Positions 7,520 to 14,638 of a stretch of DNA of 16,187 bases are shown in pieces; position 1 is the stretch's first letter, and the number at the start of each line of letters is the position of its first letter. Location: the NCBI GenBank assembly GCA_036510575.1, contig DATCDR010000051.1, positions 1 to 16,187 on the forward strand, in the 5' to 3' direction. The notes under the pieces are model-generated. The model was not told where the DNA came from and searched no databases. It worked only from the letters and a program-made list of their open reading frames with translations. This DNA comes from DATCDR01 sp036510575. GTDB taxonomy: Bacteria > Actinomycetota > Acidimicrobiia > Acidimicrobiales > Bog-793. The translations under genes were made by a program, and so were the position numbers.

Positions 7520-7828
7520 TTGAGCCGGCGAGTACTACGACGAGCACGCACGGCCGCAGGCCTTCCCGGCAGAGTCGTCGCCGTAGAGGACCGGACTTCG
7601 GCGATCGAGGTGCACGTCGCGGAAGTTCTCGACGCGATGCGCGCGGATATCGCGGAGCTTCGCCGCCTGATCAGCGCACAGATCGACGCCGATGCCGACG
7701 CGAGTGAGCTGCTTGGGCAGCTGCTTCGCAGCAGTGAGCACCGTCTCGAGGCCATCGAGACCCAGATCGAGCGCGAGCAGCTGCCAACAGCGACACCGCG
7801 GCTCGCCGGCGGAGCGACTCGGGCCTAG
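7520..7828 (+). CDS. Small coiled-coil-like protein coupled to the twin GT
   Basis: I do not recognise a family for this 102-aa protein. It begins with a basic segment (SRRVLRRARTAAGLPGRVV), continues with a long, charged, probably coiled-coil helix (~24-85, rich in Glu/Asp/Arg/Leu/Ile, no Pro) and ends in a short Ala/Gly/Arg tail. TTG 7520 is chosen for its AAGGGAG site; ATG 7451 would add 23 residues with no ribosome site. The stop TAG overlaps the GTG of the twin glycosyltransferase (TAGTG), so the two proteins are probably made together. Known parallels are coiled-coil partners that set chain length or hold glycosyltransferases at the membrane, such as the WbdD rod beside WbdA, but there is no catalytic domain here and homology is not claimed. 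Confidence 0.72.
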   Translation: MSRRVLRRARTAAGLPGRVVAVEDRTSAIEVHVAEVLDAMRADIAELRRLISAQIDADADASELLGQLLRSSEHRLEAIETQIEREQLPTATPRLAGGATRA

Positions 7829-10281
7829 TGCGAAGCGCGAGCGCCACAACACGTCGCGCCCGCGTCGTCGTCGATCTCCAGGCACTTCAGAGCACAACGA
7901 CACGAGACCGCGGCGTCGGCCACTATGCGGCGAACTGGGCAGCCGCGCTCGAACAACTCGACCCGAGCTTCGTGGAGGCGTACGTTCTCAACCCGTCGCA
8001 GGCGCCCCCGGGTCGACTCGACGAAATCATCGAATCGGGAAAGCTGATCTACGTCGACGATCTCGACCTCGCACGCGTCGAGCTGTGGCACACCATCTCC
8101 GCCTTCGACCTCGCGCTGCCGCTCTGCTCGCTCATGCCACGTGAGTTGTTCGCTAGGGACGTTCGCCATAGCTCGACCGTCTACGACTTGATTCCCGCGC
8201 TCGATCCGGCAGAGGAGCTGGCCGATGTCGTCGATCGACGGCGCTACCGCACCAGGATCGAGATGATCCGTGCCTGCGATGCACTCCTTACGCTCTCGCG
8301 CAGCGTGGCGAGCGATCTCGTGACCTGGGCAGGAATCGAACAACGCCGCGTCCATCGCGTTGGCGCGGCCGCGGACGAGCGCTTCAAGCCGGCAAACGAC
8401 AGCGCGGCAGCACGCGCCATCGCCATCTCGCGTCTCTCCCACCTCGGCGCGCGTGGCCCCTACGTCCTTGCGGCAAGCGGCTCGCATCCGCGGAAGAACA
8501 ACGAGGCATTGATCCGCGCCTTCACCTCCATCGATCGAGGAGTCATCGACGATGTCCAGCTGATCGTCACCGGCGAAGTGGATGCGCCGACGGCGAACCA
8601 CTATCGGTACCTCGCCTCGCTCGCCGGTGCAGAAGACCGCGTCGTTGTCGCCGGATTCGTCACGGAGGAGGATCTCGTCACGCTCACCCAGGGAGCGGAA
8701 CTGGCTGTCGTCGCGGGCCTCGCCGAGGGTTACGGCCTGCCGATCGTCGAAGCTCAAGCTTGTCGGACCCCCGTCATCTGCTCCGACATCGCGCCCTTCG
8801 TCGAGCTCGTCGAGTCCGACGGGCGATTCGATCCGAAAAGCGACGCTGCGATAGCGGGTGCGATCAGTCGAACCCTCGCCGACGAGTCATTTCGCGACCG
8901 CCTCCGAGTCCCTCCGCCAAACGACTGGGCAGAGGTCGCGACCCGCAGCCGGGAAGCGATGAACGCCACCCTCTCGATCCCCCCGAGGCGTGTTCGAACC
9001 ACTATCTCGTCTCGGCGCGCCCGCCCGCGGCTCGCCCTCATGACGCCGCTACCGCCTGCTCCGAGCGGAGTCGCCGGGTATAGCTACGCCCTCGTCGACG
9101 CGCTGCTTCGCACCGACAAGGTGGACGTCGACGTCTTTTGTGAAGGAGCCGGCGAGGACACAATCGCTCCGGTTGGAGCAGGTCTTTACTCTGCGCGTGC
9201 CCTTGGCCACATCGAGCGGCTCGCTGGACGCTACGACCACGTCGTATACACCTTCGGCAACAGTCACCACCACCTCAACGCGCTCGCCTGGCTCCGAAGG
9301 CGTCCAGGGACCGTCCTCGCCCACGACGTCCGACTGACCAATCTCTACCGGCACGAGCACGGCGATCCCTCGATGCTTCGGGGTGGCTTCGAGGCTGAAC
9401 TTCGGCGAATGTACCCGGACTCGCTTCCCGAGGACCTCGGTCGAGACGGCGAGGTCGCACTTGGAGATCTCGACCGCTACGGGATCTTCATGGCTCGCGA
9501 GGTGATCGGACTCGCCGATCGCTTCCTCGTCAACTCCCGCGCTGCGGCCGCACTCGCGACGATCGATGCAGGTCCGGGCCGCCTCGAGACCATCGAAGTT
9601 CTGCCGTTCGCATTCGCGAGTGGTGGCGCGCTCCGCTTCATCGAAGAGATCCGCTCGGCGCCCGAGGGACTCCCGGTGAGCATCGCGCGCAGCTGGGCAC
9701 GTTCCGGCGTGCCAGCGGAGCGTCCGGTGATCGCCCACTTCGGCATCGTCGATCCGGCAAAGGAGCCAGAGCTCTTGATCCGAGCGCACCGTGAGCTCCT
9801 AGCTGGTGGTGACGACGTTGCGCTCGCCTTCGTCGGACCCATCGGCGACGAGCTTTCGCGCACGCTCGGCGCACTCAGCCTGGAGCTCGGCACGTCAGAG
9901 TCGGTGATCTTCACCGGCCCCCTTACCTCGCTCGCCTACGAAGCGTGGCTCCGCGACGCGACGCTCGCAGTGCAACTGCGCGCGACGTCAAACGGTGAGG
10001 CGTCCGCAGCCGTCGGCGAGTGTCTCAGTGCGGGGCTCCCAACGATCGTCAGCGATCTCGGGTGGGCACGCGAGCTCCCCGACGACGTGGTCGTCAAGGC
10101 AGCGACCGCGACAGGAAGCGACGACCTCGCGGCGGTGATTAGGGCACTCCTCGCGGCTCCGCATCGGATGAGCTCGCTTTCGGACCGCTCTCGGGCTTTT
10201 GCACGCCAGCAGAGCTTCGACCGGACCGCACGGGCGCTGCTCAGTGCATTGACCGACCACAGGCTCAGCGCGGCGCGCTAA
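7828..10281 (+). CDS. Twin-domain GT4 glycosyltransferase
   Basis: The 817-aa product holds two GT-B glycosyltransferase family 4 modules in tandem. Module 1 (~10-375) starts with VVVDLQALQ and the RGVGHYAANW loop and carries EX7E as EGYGLPIVE near residue 300, then ICSDIAPFVE. A basic linker (~380-398) leads to module 2 (~399-810), which starts PRLALMTPLPPAPSGVAGYS. Its donor-site motif is shortened to EX6E (EASAAVGE) before CLSAGLPTIVSD near residue 720. Fused GT4 pairs such as WbdA build repeat units with alternating linkages, so a polymerising role on the cytoplasmic face is plausible. GTG 7828 overlaps the upstream stop. The gene ends 5 bp from the converging gene at 10287. Sugars and linkages cannot be predicted. 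Confidence 0.92.
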   Translation: MRSASATTRRARVVVDLQALQSTTTRDRGVGHYAANWAAALEQLDPSFVEAYVLNPSQAPPGRLDEIIESGKLIYVDDLDLARVELWHTISAFDLALPLCSLMPRELFARDVRHSSTVYDLIPALDPAEELADVVDRRRYRTRIEMIRACDALLTLSRSVASDLVTWAGIEQRRVHRVGAAADERFKPANDSAAARAIAISRLSHLGARGPYVLAASGSHPRKNNEALIRAFTSIDRGVIDDVQLIVTGEVDAPTANHYRYLASLAGAEDRVVVAGFVTEEDLVTLTQGAELAVVAGLAEGYGLPIVEAQACRTPVICSDIAPFVELVESDGRFDPKSDAAIAGAISRTLADESFRDRLRVPPPNDWAEVATRSREAMNATLSIPPRRVRTTISSRRARPRLALMTPLPPAPSGVAGYSYALVDALLRTDKVDVDVFCEGAGEDTIAPVGAGLYSARALGHIERLAGRYDHVVYTFGNSHHHLNALAWLRRRPGTVLAHDVRLTNLYRHEHGDPSMLRGGFEAELRRMYPDSLPEDLGRDGEVALGDLDRYGIFMAREVIGLADRFLVNSRAAAALATIDAGPGRLETIEVLPFAFASGGALRFIEEIRSAPEGLPVSIARSWARSGVPAERPVIAHFGIVDPAKEPELLIRAHRELLAGGDDVALAFVGPIGDELSRTLGALSLELGTSESVIFTGPLTSLAYEAWLRDATLAVQLRATSNGEASAAVGECLSAGLPTIVSDLGWARELPDDVVVKAATATGSDDLAAVIRALLAAPHRMSSLSDRSRAFARQQSFDRTARALLSALTDHRLSAAR

Positions 10282-10286
10282 CGAGC

Positions 10287-11015
10287 TCAGCCGACCTGTT
10301 TCGGCGTCGGGCGCAGGATCTTCGTAACTGCTCCCCTCGACTTTCCGATCACCCGTTTCACCAGCCAGATACTCAAGCCGCCAAAGCTTGGATGAACGCG
10401 CTCGGTGGCGGTGACCAGCATTGATGCTCGACGGCTCCCCAATGGTCCCTCTGCGTCGCCACGAGCTCGCCGCCTAAGAACATCAAGTACCTCTGTCGCC
10501 AGCGATGAGCCACCGAGCTCCGGCCAAGGCGGCAAGGCCGGCGCCACATCGGCGGGCTCCGGCGCCACCACGATTTTCTCGATGGCGCGTAGGGAATCGG
10601 TTGAGATGCGATCGGCTTCATTCGCGAAGACGACCGCGTCGGCCGAAGACCAGAGTCGCAGCATGAATTGCGCGTCTCCCTCACCATCCCTAAAGGGGAT
10701 TGGAGAGTCCATGAAGAGCGTTACGTGTTTGAAGCTACGAAGCGCCGTCGCCACGTCCCCGACTGATCGGGCGGTCAGGCCGAGGCCCGCTTCCACCCGA
10801 AGCTCGACCGCGTCGAACTCCGCCGAGAGCGAACGCAGCTGATGTGCGAGACGCCTGCCACGAAGGGGCGCGCTCCGATGCGAGACCGAGAGCGGATCAC
10901 CTGAGAGCGTCTCGACCGAGTCACCGAGCGCCGATCGCCGCACTGCCTCTCTGGCGAAGCGCAGAGCATTCAGTCCGCCAGGAGGCGGCAACGTGCCGAC
11001 GAGTAGGACTTTCAT
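10287..11015 (-). CDS. Half-size GT-B-like protein with basic C-terminal helix
   Basis: This 242-aa protein starts like a GT4 enzyme (MKVLLVGTLPPPGGLNALRF) and continues with a Rossmann-like N-terminal half including a DAVVFANEAD strand near 130. The C-terminal donor-binding domain with EX7E is absent. After a variable stretch it ends in an amphipathic basic segment (LSIWLVKRVIGKSRGAVTKI). The ATG overlaps the stop of the upstream glycosyltransferase as ATGA, so they are co-translated. It may be a non-catalytic partner, a recognition subunit or a decayed glycosyltransferase. The open frame, clean coupling and tail favour a retained protein. Function unknown. Confidence 0.75.
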   Translation of the reverse strand: MKVLLVGTLPPPGGLNALRFAREAVRRSALGDSVETLSGDPLSVSHRSAPLRGRRLAHQLRSLSAEFDAVELRVEAGLGLTARSVGDVATALRSFKHVTLFMDSPIPFRDGEGDAQFMLRLWSSADAVVFANEADRISTDSLRAIEKIVVAPEPADVAPALPPWPELGGSSLATEVLDVLRRRARGDAEGPLGSRRASMLVTATERVHPSFGGLSIWLVKRVIGKSRGAVTKILRPTPKQVG

Positions 11016-12217
11016 CGATCGTGACTACGAACGAAGGCGTTAAGCGAAGCCTCCATTCGATCCAGAACGAGTGGCCACGTGTAGTTGGCGAGCACATACT
11101 CGCGACCAGCCGTCGCAAGCGCCGCCGCGGCATCGGGCGCTTGGGCAACGAAACGTAAACATTCGAGGAACTCTGAGTCACTCGAGTACGTGAGACCCCC
11201 GCCAGATCGTTCACAGTGCCATGCGATCACTTCGCCCTCGGCATTGGCTATTACTGGCGTCGCCGCAAGCCAAGACTCCATCAGCACCCGAGAAAAGCTC
11301 TCATTCGTGCTCGGCTGGACTACGGCAGCGGCCGAGGCGAAAGCACTCGGCATCTCTTCGCCGGCCAAGAATCCGAGGTCGATGACACGTTCTGAAATCT
11401 CCGCGGGCGCGTTCAGTGCTCCAACGCCAGTCGTGACGAGATCGAAGGGGAAGCCGCCCGCCGACACCGCTGCGCCATATGCGTTGAGCAGCTGATTCCA
11501 GCCCTTGCCCTCTTCTCTGCGGCCGGCGTACAAGATGAAGGGCCTACTGAGTTGGTGGCGAGACCGAAACCCGTCCGTGTCGTAGGAGGCGGGGATGTCG
11601 ACGGCAGCGCCAACCACCGAGTGGTGCGGCGAGAGCCCCGGCGCGACCCGGTGACCGAGTTGGTGTTCTGGCTCGGAGAGGAACCACACCCCTTTGACCG
11701 ACGAGAGTGTCTCTTTCACGACGCGAAGCCACGCGTAGTTCTCGTCATGCAGGCACGGCATCATGATCGCCCGGTCCGGTGCGACCTCGGCACCGTAGAC
11801 GGTCGTCCAAAAGAGGTACGGCGAGAGCACGATTGCGTCATAGCGCGTCGCTGCTGCAACGAGGTAAAGGTAGAGATCCGGAACGCGCAGGCGCCCGTTT
11901 AGCCAAGCCAGCTCCTCAGCGGGGCTGAGCTTGCCGCCTCGTTGAATCCGCATCTCGAGCTCGGAGGTCAAAAGGTGGCGACCGGTGCTCACCGTCTTGA
12001 AGCGCCGGATGGTGATCCCGGCCTCCTCGAAGCTCCCCGGCTCGAACTCATTTTCCCAAGAGAAGTGACTCTTCGCGCACGTCGTCAACACTTCGACCTC
12101 GTGTCCCCGTCGCCCGAGACCCCGAGCGGCCTCGGCCATCACCGCCTCTGATCCACCGACCACCCCGTCGCCATATCGAGGGGTGACGAACGCGATTCGG
12201 TGCCTGACGAGTGACAT
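11012..12217 (-). CDS. GT4-family glycosyltransferase
   Basis: This 401-aa enzyme has the full GT-B architecture. The N-terminal domain starts HRIAFVTPRYGDGVVGGSE, where the glycine loop often sits near the acceptor/donor site, followed by ARGLGRRGHEVEVLTT. The C-terminal domain has FILYAGRREEGKGWNQLL and the EX7E motif (ESFSRVLME) followed by SWLAATPVIANAEGE. Transfer of a sugar onto a lipid-linked or polymeric acceptor is expected; donor and acceptor are unknown. ATG 12217 is preceded by GGGAGG at a tight 3-nt spacing and a TACGAT -10 candidate. Its stop overlaps the start of the half-size GT-like gene (ATGA). Position beside the Wzm/Wzt locus suggests it serves the same glycan. Confidence 0.92.
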   Translation of the reverse strand: MSLVRHRIAFVTPRYGDGVVGGSEAVMAEAARGLGRRGHEVEVLTTCAKSHFSWENEFEPGSFEEAGITIRRFKTVSTGRHLLTSELEMRIQRGGKLSPAEELAWLNGRLRVPDLYLYLVAAATRYDAIVLSPYLFWTTVYGAEVAPDRAIMMPCLHDENYAWLRVVKETLSSVKGVWFLSEPEHQLGHRVAPGLSPHHSVVGAAVDIPASYDTDGFRSRHQLSRPFILYAGRREEGKGWNQLLNAYGAAVSAGGFPFDLVTTGVGALNAPAEISERVIDLGFLAGEEMPSAFASAAAVVQPSTNESFSRVLMESWLAATPVIANAEGEVIAWHCERSGGGLTYSSDSEFLECLRFVAQAPDAAAALATAGREYVLANYTWPLVLDRMEASLNAFVRSHDR

Positions 12218-12239
12218 CGACCTCCCTCTCTCGGACGTG

Positions 12240-12245
12240 ATCGTA
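12240..12245 (-). promoter_or_regulatory. Putative -10 box of the 12217 glycosyltransferase
   Basis: TACGAT on the minus strand fits TANNNT. Initiation ~7 nt downstream would leave a leader of about 16 nt containing GGGAGG just before ATG 12217. No -35 recognised. Confidence 0.35.
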
Positions 12246-12489
12246 CGTGGAGCACCATCTTCGGGCGCGGAGTCCAGCTGAGGCGGCCGACCGGCATCGG
12301 CAGTACCTACGCCTTAGCGGAGCCAAACGGTGATGCAACCGATCAGTTCAAGATCCCTATGAGCAGGTCGTGAGGTCGCGGCTCGACATCCCTCATAAGG
12401 GTGCGCTATTGCACGTATGAATCCCGCGGTCGCAGAGCTAGCCGGACCACATCCGAGATAGCGCTGCATCGCCGCGAGCTAGCAACGAC

Positions 12490-12503
12490 GGGCATCGCCG
12501 CCC
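12490..12503 (-). terminator. Weak hairpin downstream of clpP
   Basis: GGGC-ggcgat-GCCC on the minus strand lies about 30 nt past the clpP stop. The stem is only 4 bp and no T-tract follows, so termination here is a guess. Confidence 0.2.
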
Positions 12504-12533
12504 AACTTGTCGAGCGCCGTCATTCGCTCCAGG

Positions 12534-13157
12534 TTAGGTGAGGTCGCCGGTCGCGCGAAGTGCCGAGCGGTCGAGGACCCTGTCGATGAAGCCGTACTCA
12601 AGGGCCTCATCAGCAGTGAACCAGCGATCGCGATCGGAGTCGGCTTCAATTCGCTCAACTGGCTGACCAGTGTGGAACGAGATGCGCTCGGCCATCATTC
12701 GTTTCAGGTAGATGATCTGCTCCGCCTGAATCGCGATGTCCGCTGCCTGTCCTTGCATCTGGCCTGAGGGCTGATGCATCAAGATCCGTGAGTGCGGCAA
12801 GGCATATCGCTTACCTGGCTGTCCTGCGCAGAGGAGGAACTGTCCCATGGAGGCCGCGAGACCGAGGCAGATCGTCGCGACGTCGCAACGGACGTACTGC
12901 ATCGTGTCGTAGATGCCGAGTCCGTCGGTGACCGAGCCACCTGGTGAGTTGATGTAGAGCGAGATGTCGGCGCCAGGATCCTCGGCTTCGAGGAGCAGCA
13001 GCTGTGCACAGATCAGATTCGCGGAGTTGTGGTCGACTTGGGTGCCGAGGAACACGATGCGCTCACGTAAGAGGCGCTGATACACGTCGGGGTTTGCTTC
13101 GCCGCTCGGCGTAGCTGCCACGACGGCGGCTTCGGGGAGAATGAGGTTTCCGGTCAT
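12534..13157 (-). CDS. clpP: ATP-dependent Clp protease proteolytic subunit
   Basis: ClpP forms the serine-protease barrel that degrades proteins fed by ClpX or ClpC. Counting from ATG 13157 (207 aa), the catalytic Ser103 lies in GLAASMGQ, His128 in LMHQPSG and Asp177 in DSDRDRWF; INSPGGS (~70-76) forms the oxyanion region. The end of the protein (RIEADSDRDRWFTADEALEY) resembles actinobacterial ClpP1 more than ClpP2. GTG 13163 would add two residues, but a TAGCCT -10 box ends 2 nt upstream of that GTG, so ATG 13157 as a leaderless start fits better. Actinobacteria usually carry clpP1-clpP2 in tandem near tig and clpX; none of those is adjacent here. Identity is certain, the exact paralogue less so. 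Confidence 0.97.
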   Translation of the reverse strand: MTGNLILPEAAVVAATPSGEANPDVYQRLLRERIVFLGTQVDHNSANLICAQLLLLEAEDPGADISLYINSPGGSVTDGLGIYDTMQYVRCDVATICLGLAASMGQFLLCAGQPGKRYALPHSRILMHQPSGQMQGQAADIAIQAEQIIYLKRMMAERISFHTGQPVERIEADSDRDRWFTADEALEYGFIDRVLDRSALRATGDLT

Positions 13158-13164
13158 GAACACG

Positions 13165-13170
13165 AGGCTA
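13165..13170 (-). promoter_or_regulatory. -10 box of clpP, probable leaderless mRNA
   Basis: TAGCCT (TANNNT) on the minus strand is followed by 7 nt and then ATG 13157, the spacing expected when transcription starts at the A of the start codon. There is no Shine-Dalgarno sequence. Confidence 0.5.
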
Positions 13171-13238
13171 CCGGCCCGTCACCGCCTCGATCACGGATCC
13201 TCGAGCCGACAGGTGTCGGAACCGATTCGGCCCGATAC

Positions 13239-13244
13239 TAGGGT
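13239..13244 (+). promoter_or_regulatory. Possible -10 box of the PIG-L deacetylase gene
   Basis: TAGGGT, or the overlapping GATACT at 13234-13239, could serve as a -10 box and would give a leader of about 75 nt. Divergent from the clpP promoter. Weak evidence only. Confidence 0.25.
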
Positions 13245-13322
13245 GCCACCGAAACCACCTCACCGGCCTGCAACGGCCGCCACGGCATCCCTGCGACACC
13301 AGCGACGATCTGAGGGAGCGAC

Positions 13323-14156
13323 ATGCAGAGCAACGGCGAACTAACGCTGATGGCGGTCCACGCCCATCCTGACGACGAAGCGTCGAGCACCGGCGGCGTG
13401 CTCGCCCGATACTCGCGCGACGGTGTGAACACCGTGGTCGTGACCTGCACGAACGGTGCGCTCGGCGACGCGCCCGGAGGTATCAAGCCAGATGACGTCG
13501 CCTTCGACGAGGAGCTGGTAATCGCGACAAGACGCCGCGAGCTTGAGGCCAGCTGCGCACTCCTTGGCGTGCGTCATCTCGAGCTCCTCAACTACCGGGA
13601 CTCAGGGATGATGGGTTGGCCTTCGAACTCCGCGGCGGGCGCGTTCTGGCAAATGGGCATCGAAGAAGCTGCCAGGCCGCTTGTCGAACTGATGGAGCAG
13701 TATCGACCCCAGGTCGTCATCACCTACGACTCCAATGGCTCCTACGGGCATCCTGACCACATCCAGGCGCACCGGATCACACTCCACGCGACCGAGGTCA
13801 CGGGCATTCCCGACAAGCTCTACTTTCCAGTCATCCCACGCTCAGCATGGCGAGAGTTCGCGCCGCTGCTTCGAGAAGCTGGCCTCGACGACGGCGATGG
13901 CGAGGCAGAGTCCGCCCCCGAAGAGGAGTTCGGTACCCCAGACGAGCTCATCACGACCCAGGTCGACTGCGCGGAGTTCGTTGGCACGAAGTACGCCGCG
14001 CTCGCGGCTCACGCGAGCCAGACCGATCAGTCCTTTTTCATGAAGCTCCCGAGCGGTCTCTTCGATCGGATCTTCGGCACTGAGTCCTTCATCCGTCACC
14101 TCGATCGAACCGGTGTGGCGACGCCCGAGAGTGACCTTTTCGTGGGAATCCGATGA
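13323..14156 (+). CDS. PIG-L family zinc deacetylase (MshB/Mca-like)
   Basis: This 277-aa protein belongs to the PIG-L/LmbE metal-dependent N-deacetylases. In actinobacteria the family includes MshB, which deacetylates GlcNAc-inositol in mycothiol synthesis, and Mca, which cleaves mycothiol conjugates. The motif HAHPDDE at 13-19 supplies zinc ligands His15 and Asp18 and the probable base Asp17. GHPDH at 142-146 supplies the third ligand His146 and the catalytic His143. LLNYRDSGMMGWP at 88-100 matches the MshB/Mca substrate loop (YRDSGM). A variable acidic insert follows around 185-205. GAGGGAG lies 4 nt before the ATG. It stands alone, divergent from clpP. I cannot separate MshB from Mca or from a generic relative, so no symbol is given. 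Confidence 0.9.
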   Translation: MQSNGELTLMAVHAHPDDEASSTGGVLARYSRDGVNTVVVTCTNGALGDAPGGIKPDDVAFDEELVIATRRRELEASCALLGVRHLELLNYRDSGMMGWPSNSAAGAFWQMGIEEAARPLVELMEQYRPQVVITYDSNGSYGHPDHIQAHRITLHATEVTGIPDKLYFPVIPRSAWREFAPLLREAGLDDGDGEAESAPEEEFGTPDELITTQVDCAEFVGTKYAALAAHASQTDQSFFMKLPSGLFDRIFGTESFIRHLDRTGVATPESDLFVGIR

Positions 14157-14205
14157 CCGCAGGGCACTGCCCGACAGCGCTGCCGCGCGTGCGCTAGGCC
14201 CGGGC

Positions 14206-14211
14206 TACCCT
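14206..14211 (+). promoter_or_regulatory. Putative -10 box of tRNA-Leu
   Basis: TACCCT (TANNNT) lies 20 nt upstream of the mature tRNA 5' end, a normal distance for a short 5' leader. No clear -35. Confidence 0.35.
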
Positions 14212-14231
14212 CTCGATCGACGTTCGTGTAC

Positions 14232-14313
14232 GCGGGTGTGGCGAAATCGGCAGACGCGCCAGGTTTAGGTCCTGGTCCCTTCGGGGGTGGAGGTTCAAGT
14301 CCTCTCGCCCGCA
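14232..14313 (+). tRNA. tRNA-Leu (anticodon UAG)
   Basis: A class II tRNA with a complete cloverleaf. The acceptor GCGGGTG (14232-14238) pairs with CGCCCGC (14306-14312), with one G-U pair and discriminator A at 14313. The anticodon stem CCAGG/CCTGG (14259-14263, 14271-14275) encloses loop TTTAGGT with anticodon TAG at 14266-14268, reading CUA and other CUN codons. The variable arm TCCCTTCGGGGGT is long, as in tRNA-Leu. The T arm is GGAGG-TTCAAGT-CCTCT. The 3' CCA is not encoded. Confidence 0.97.
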
Positions 14314-14314
14314 C

Positions 14315-14321
14315 TTTTTTT
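14315..14321 (+). terminator. T7 tract directly after tRNA-Leu
   Basis: Seven T residues begin 2 nt after the tRNA 3' end. With the folded acceptor/T arm upstream they could act as a simple terminator and 3'-processing signal. Confidence 0.45.
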
Positions 14322-14626
14322 GACGACGCGTGCCATCGGGGGCAGCTTTGTCAAGGCGTCGGTGACACGGCTGCCTCACACCAATTCTGCGCCCAGTTGT
14401 CCCTCGACGCGTCAATCCTGAGACGTCGAGCGCGCTGACGGAGAGGATCACCCGCGAGCCGACATAGGCGGCCGATCCCTCGGTGGTGCTGGCTCTTGTG
14501 GCTACCCGGCAGGCGCTAGGGATACCACCACGAACTCGCAGACGCTGGCTAACCACCTTGGGCCCAGGCCTTTCATGCGTGACAATCCAAAGATCGCAGT
14601 CAAGTCGATCATTCGCGCACTGCTCC
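14322..14626 (+). other. Gap between tRNA-Leu and secreted-protein gene
   Basis: No credible protein gene lies here. The left half holds two good stem-loops. 14341-14375: GGCAGC/GCTGCC plus inner TGTCA/TGACA, separated by a tt/cg step (one G-U pair and one mismatch), 9-nt loop. 14403-14430: CTCGACGCGTC pairs with GACGTCGAG through a 2-nt bulge, 8-nt loop. A weaker pair GGTGGT/ACCACC (14482-14487, 14524-14529) follows. This may be the untranslated leader of the secreted-protein gene or a separate RNA; I could not match a known riboswitch class. Confidence 0.45.
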
Positions 14627-14634
14627 AGGGAGGT
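14627..14634 (+). promoter_or_regulatory. AGGGAGGT ribosome binding site for GTG 14639
   Basis: A near-perfect Shine-Dalgarno at 4-5 nt from GTG 14639 fixes the start of the secreted protein directly in front of its signal peptide. The longer frame from 14483 lacks such a site. Confidence 0.75.
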
Positions 14635-14638
14635 AAAT

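Larger units (their letters stand above)
12218..12533 (+). other. Gap between glycosyltransferase and clpP
   Basis: No credible gene is visible in this 316-bp gap. It holds the promoter area of the 12217 gene at the left and several small repeats at the right: GCATCGCCGC twice (12466-12475, 12492-12501), GAGCTAGC twice (12435-12442, 12476-12483), and an inverted pair GCGCTAT/ATAGCGC (12403-12409, 12458-12464). The right side is the 3' region of clpP. Confidence 0.6.

Noticed and set aside
14290..14330. Attachment site of an integrated element at the tRNA-Leu 3' end
   Set aside because: No second copy of the tRNA 3' sequence and no integrase gene is visible in the window.
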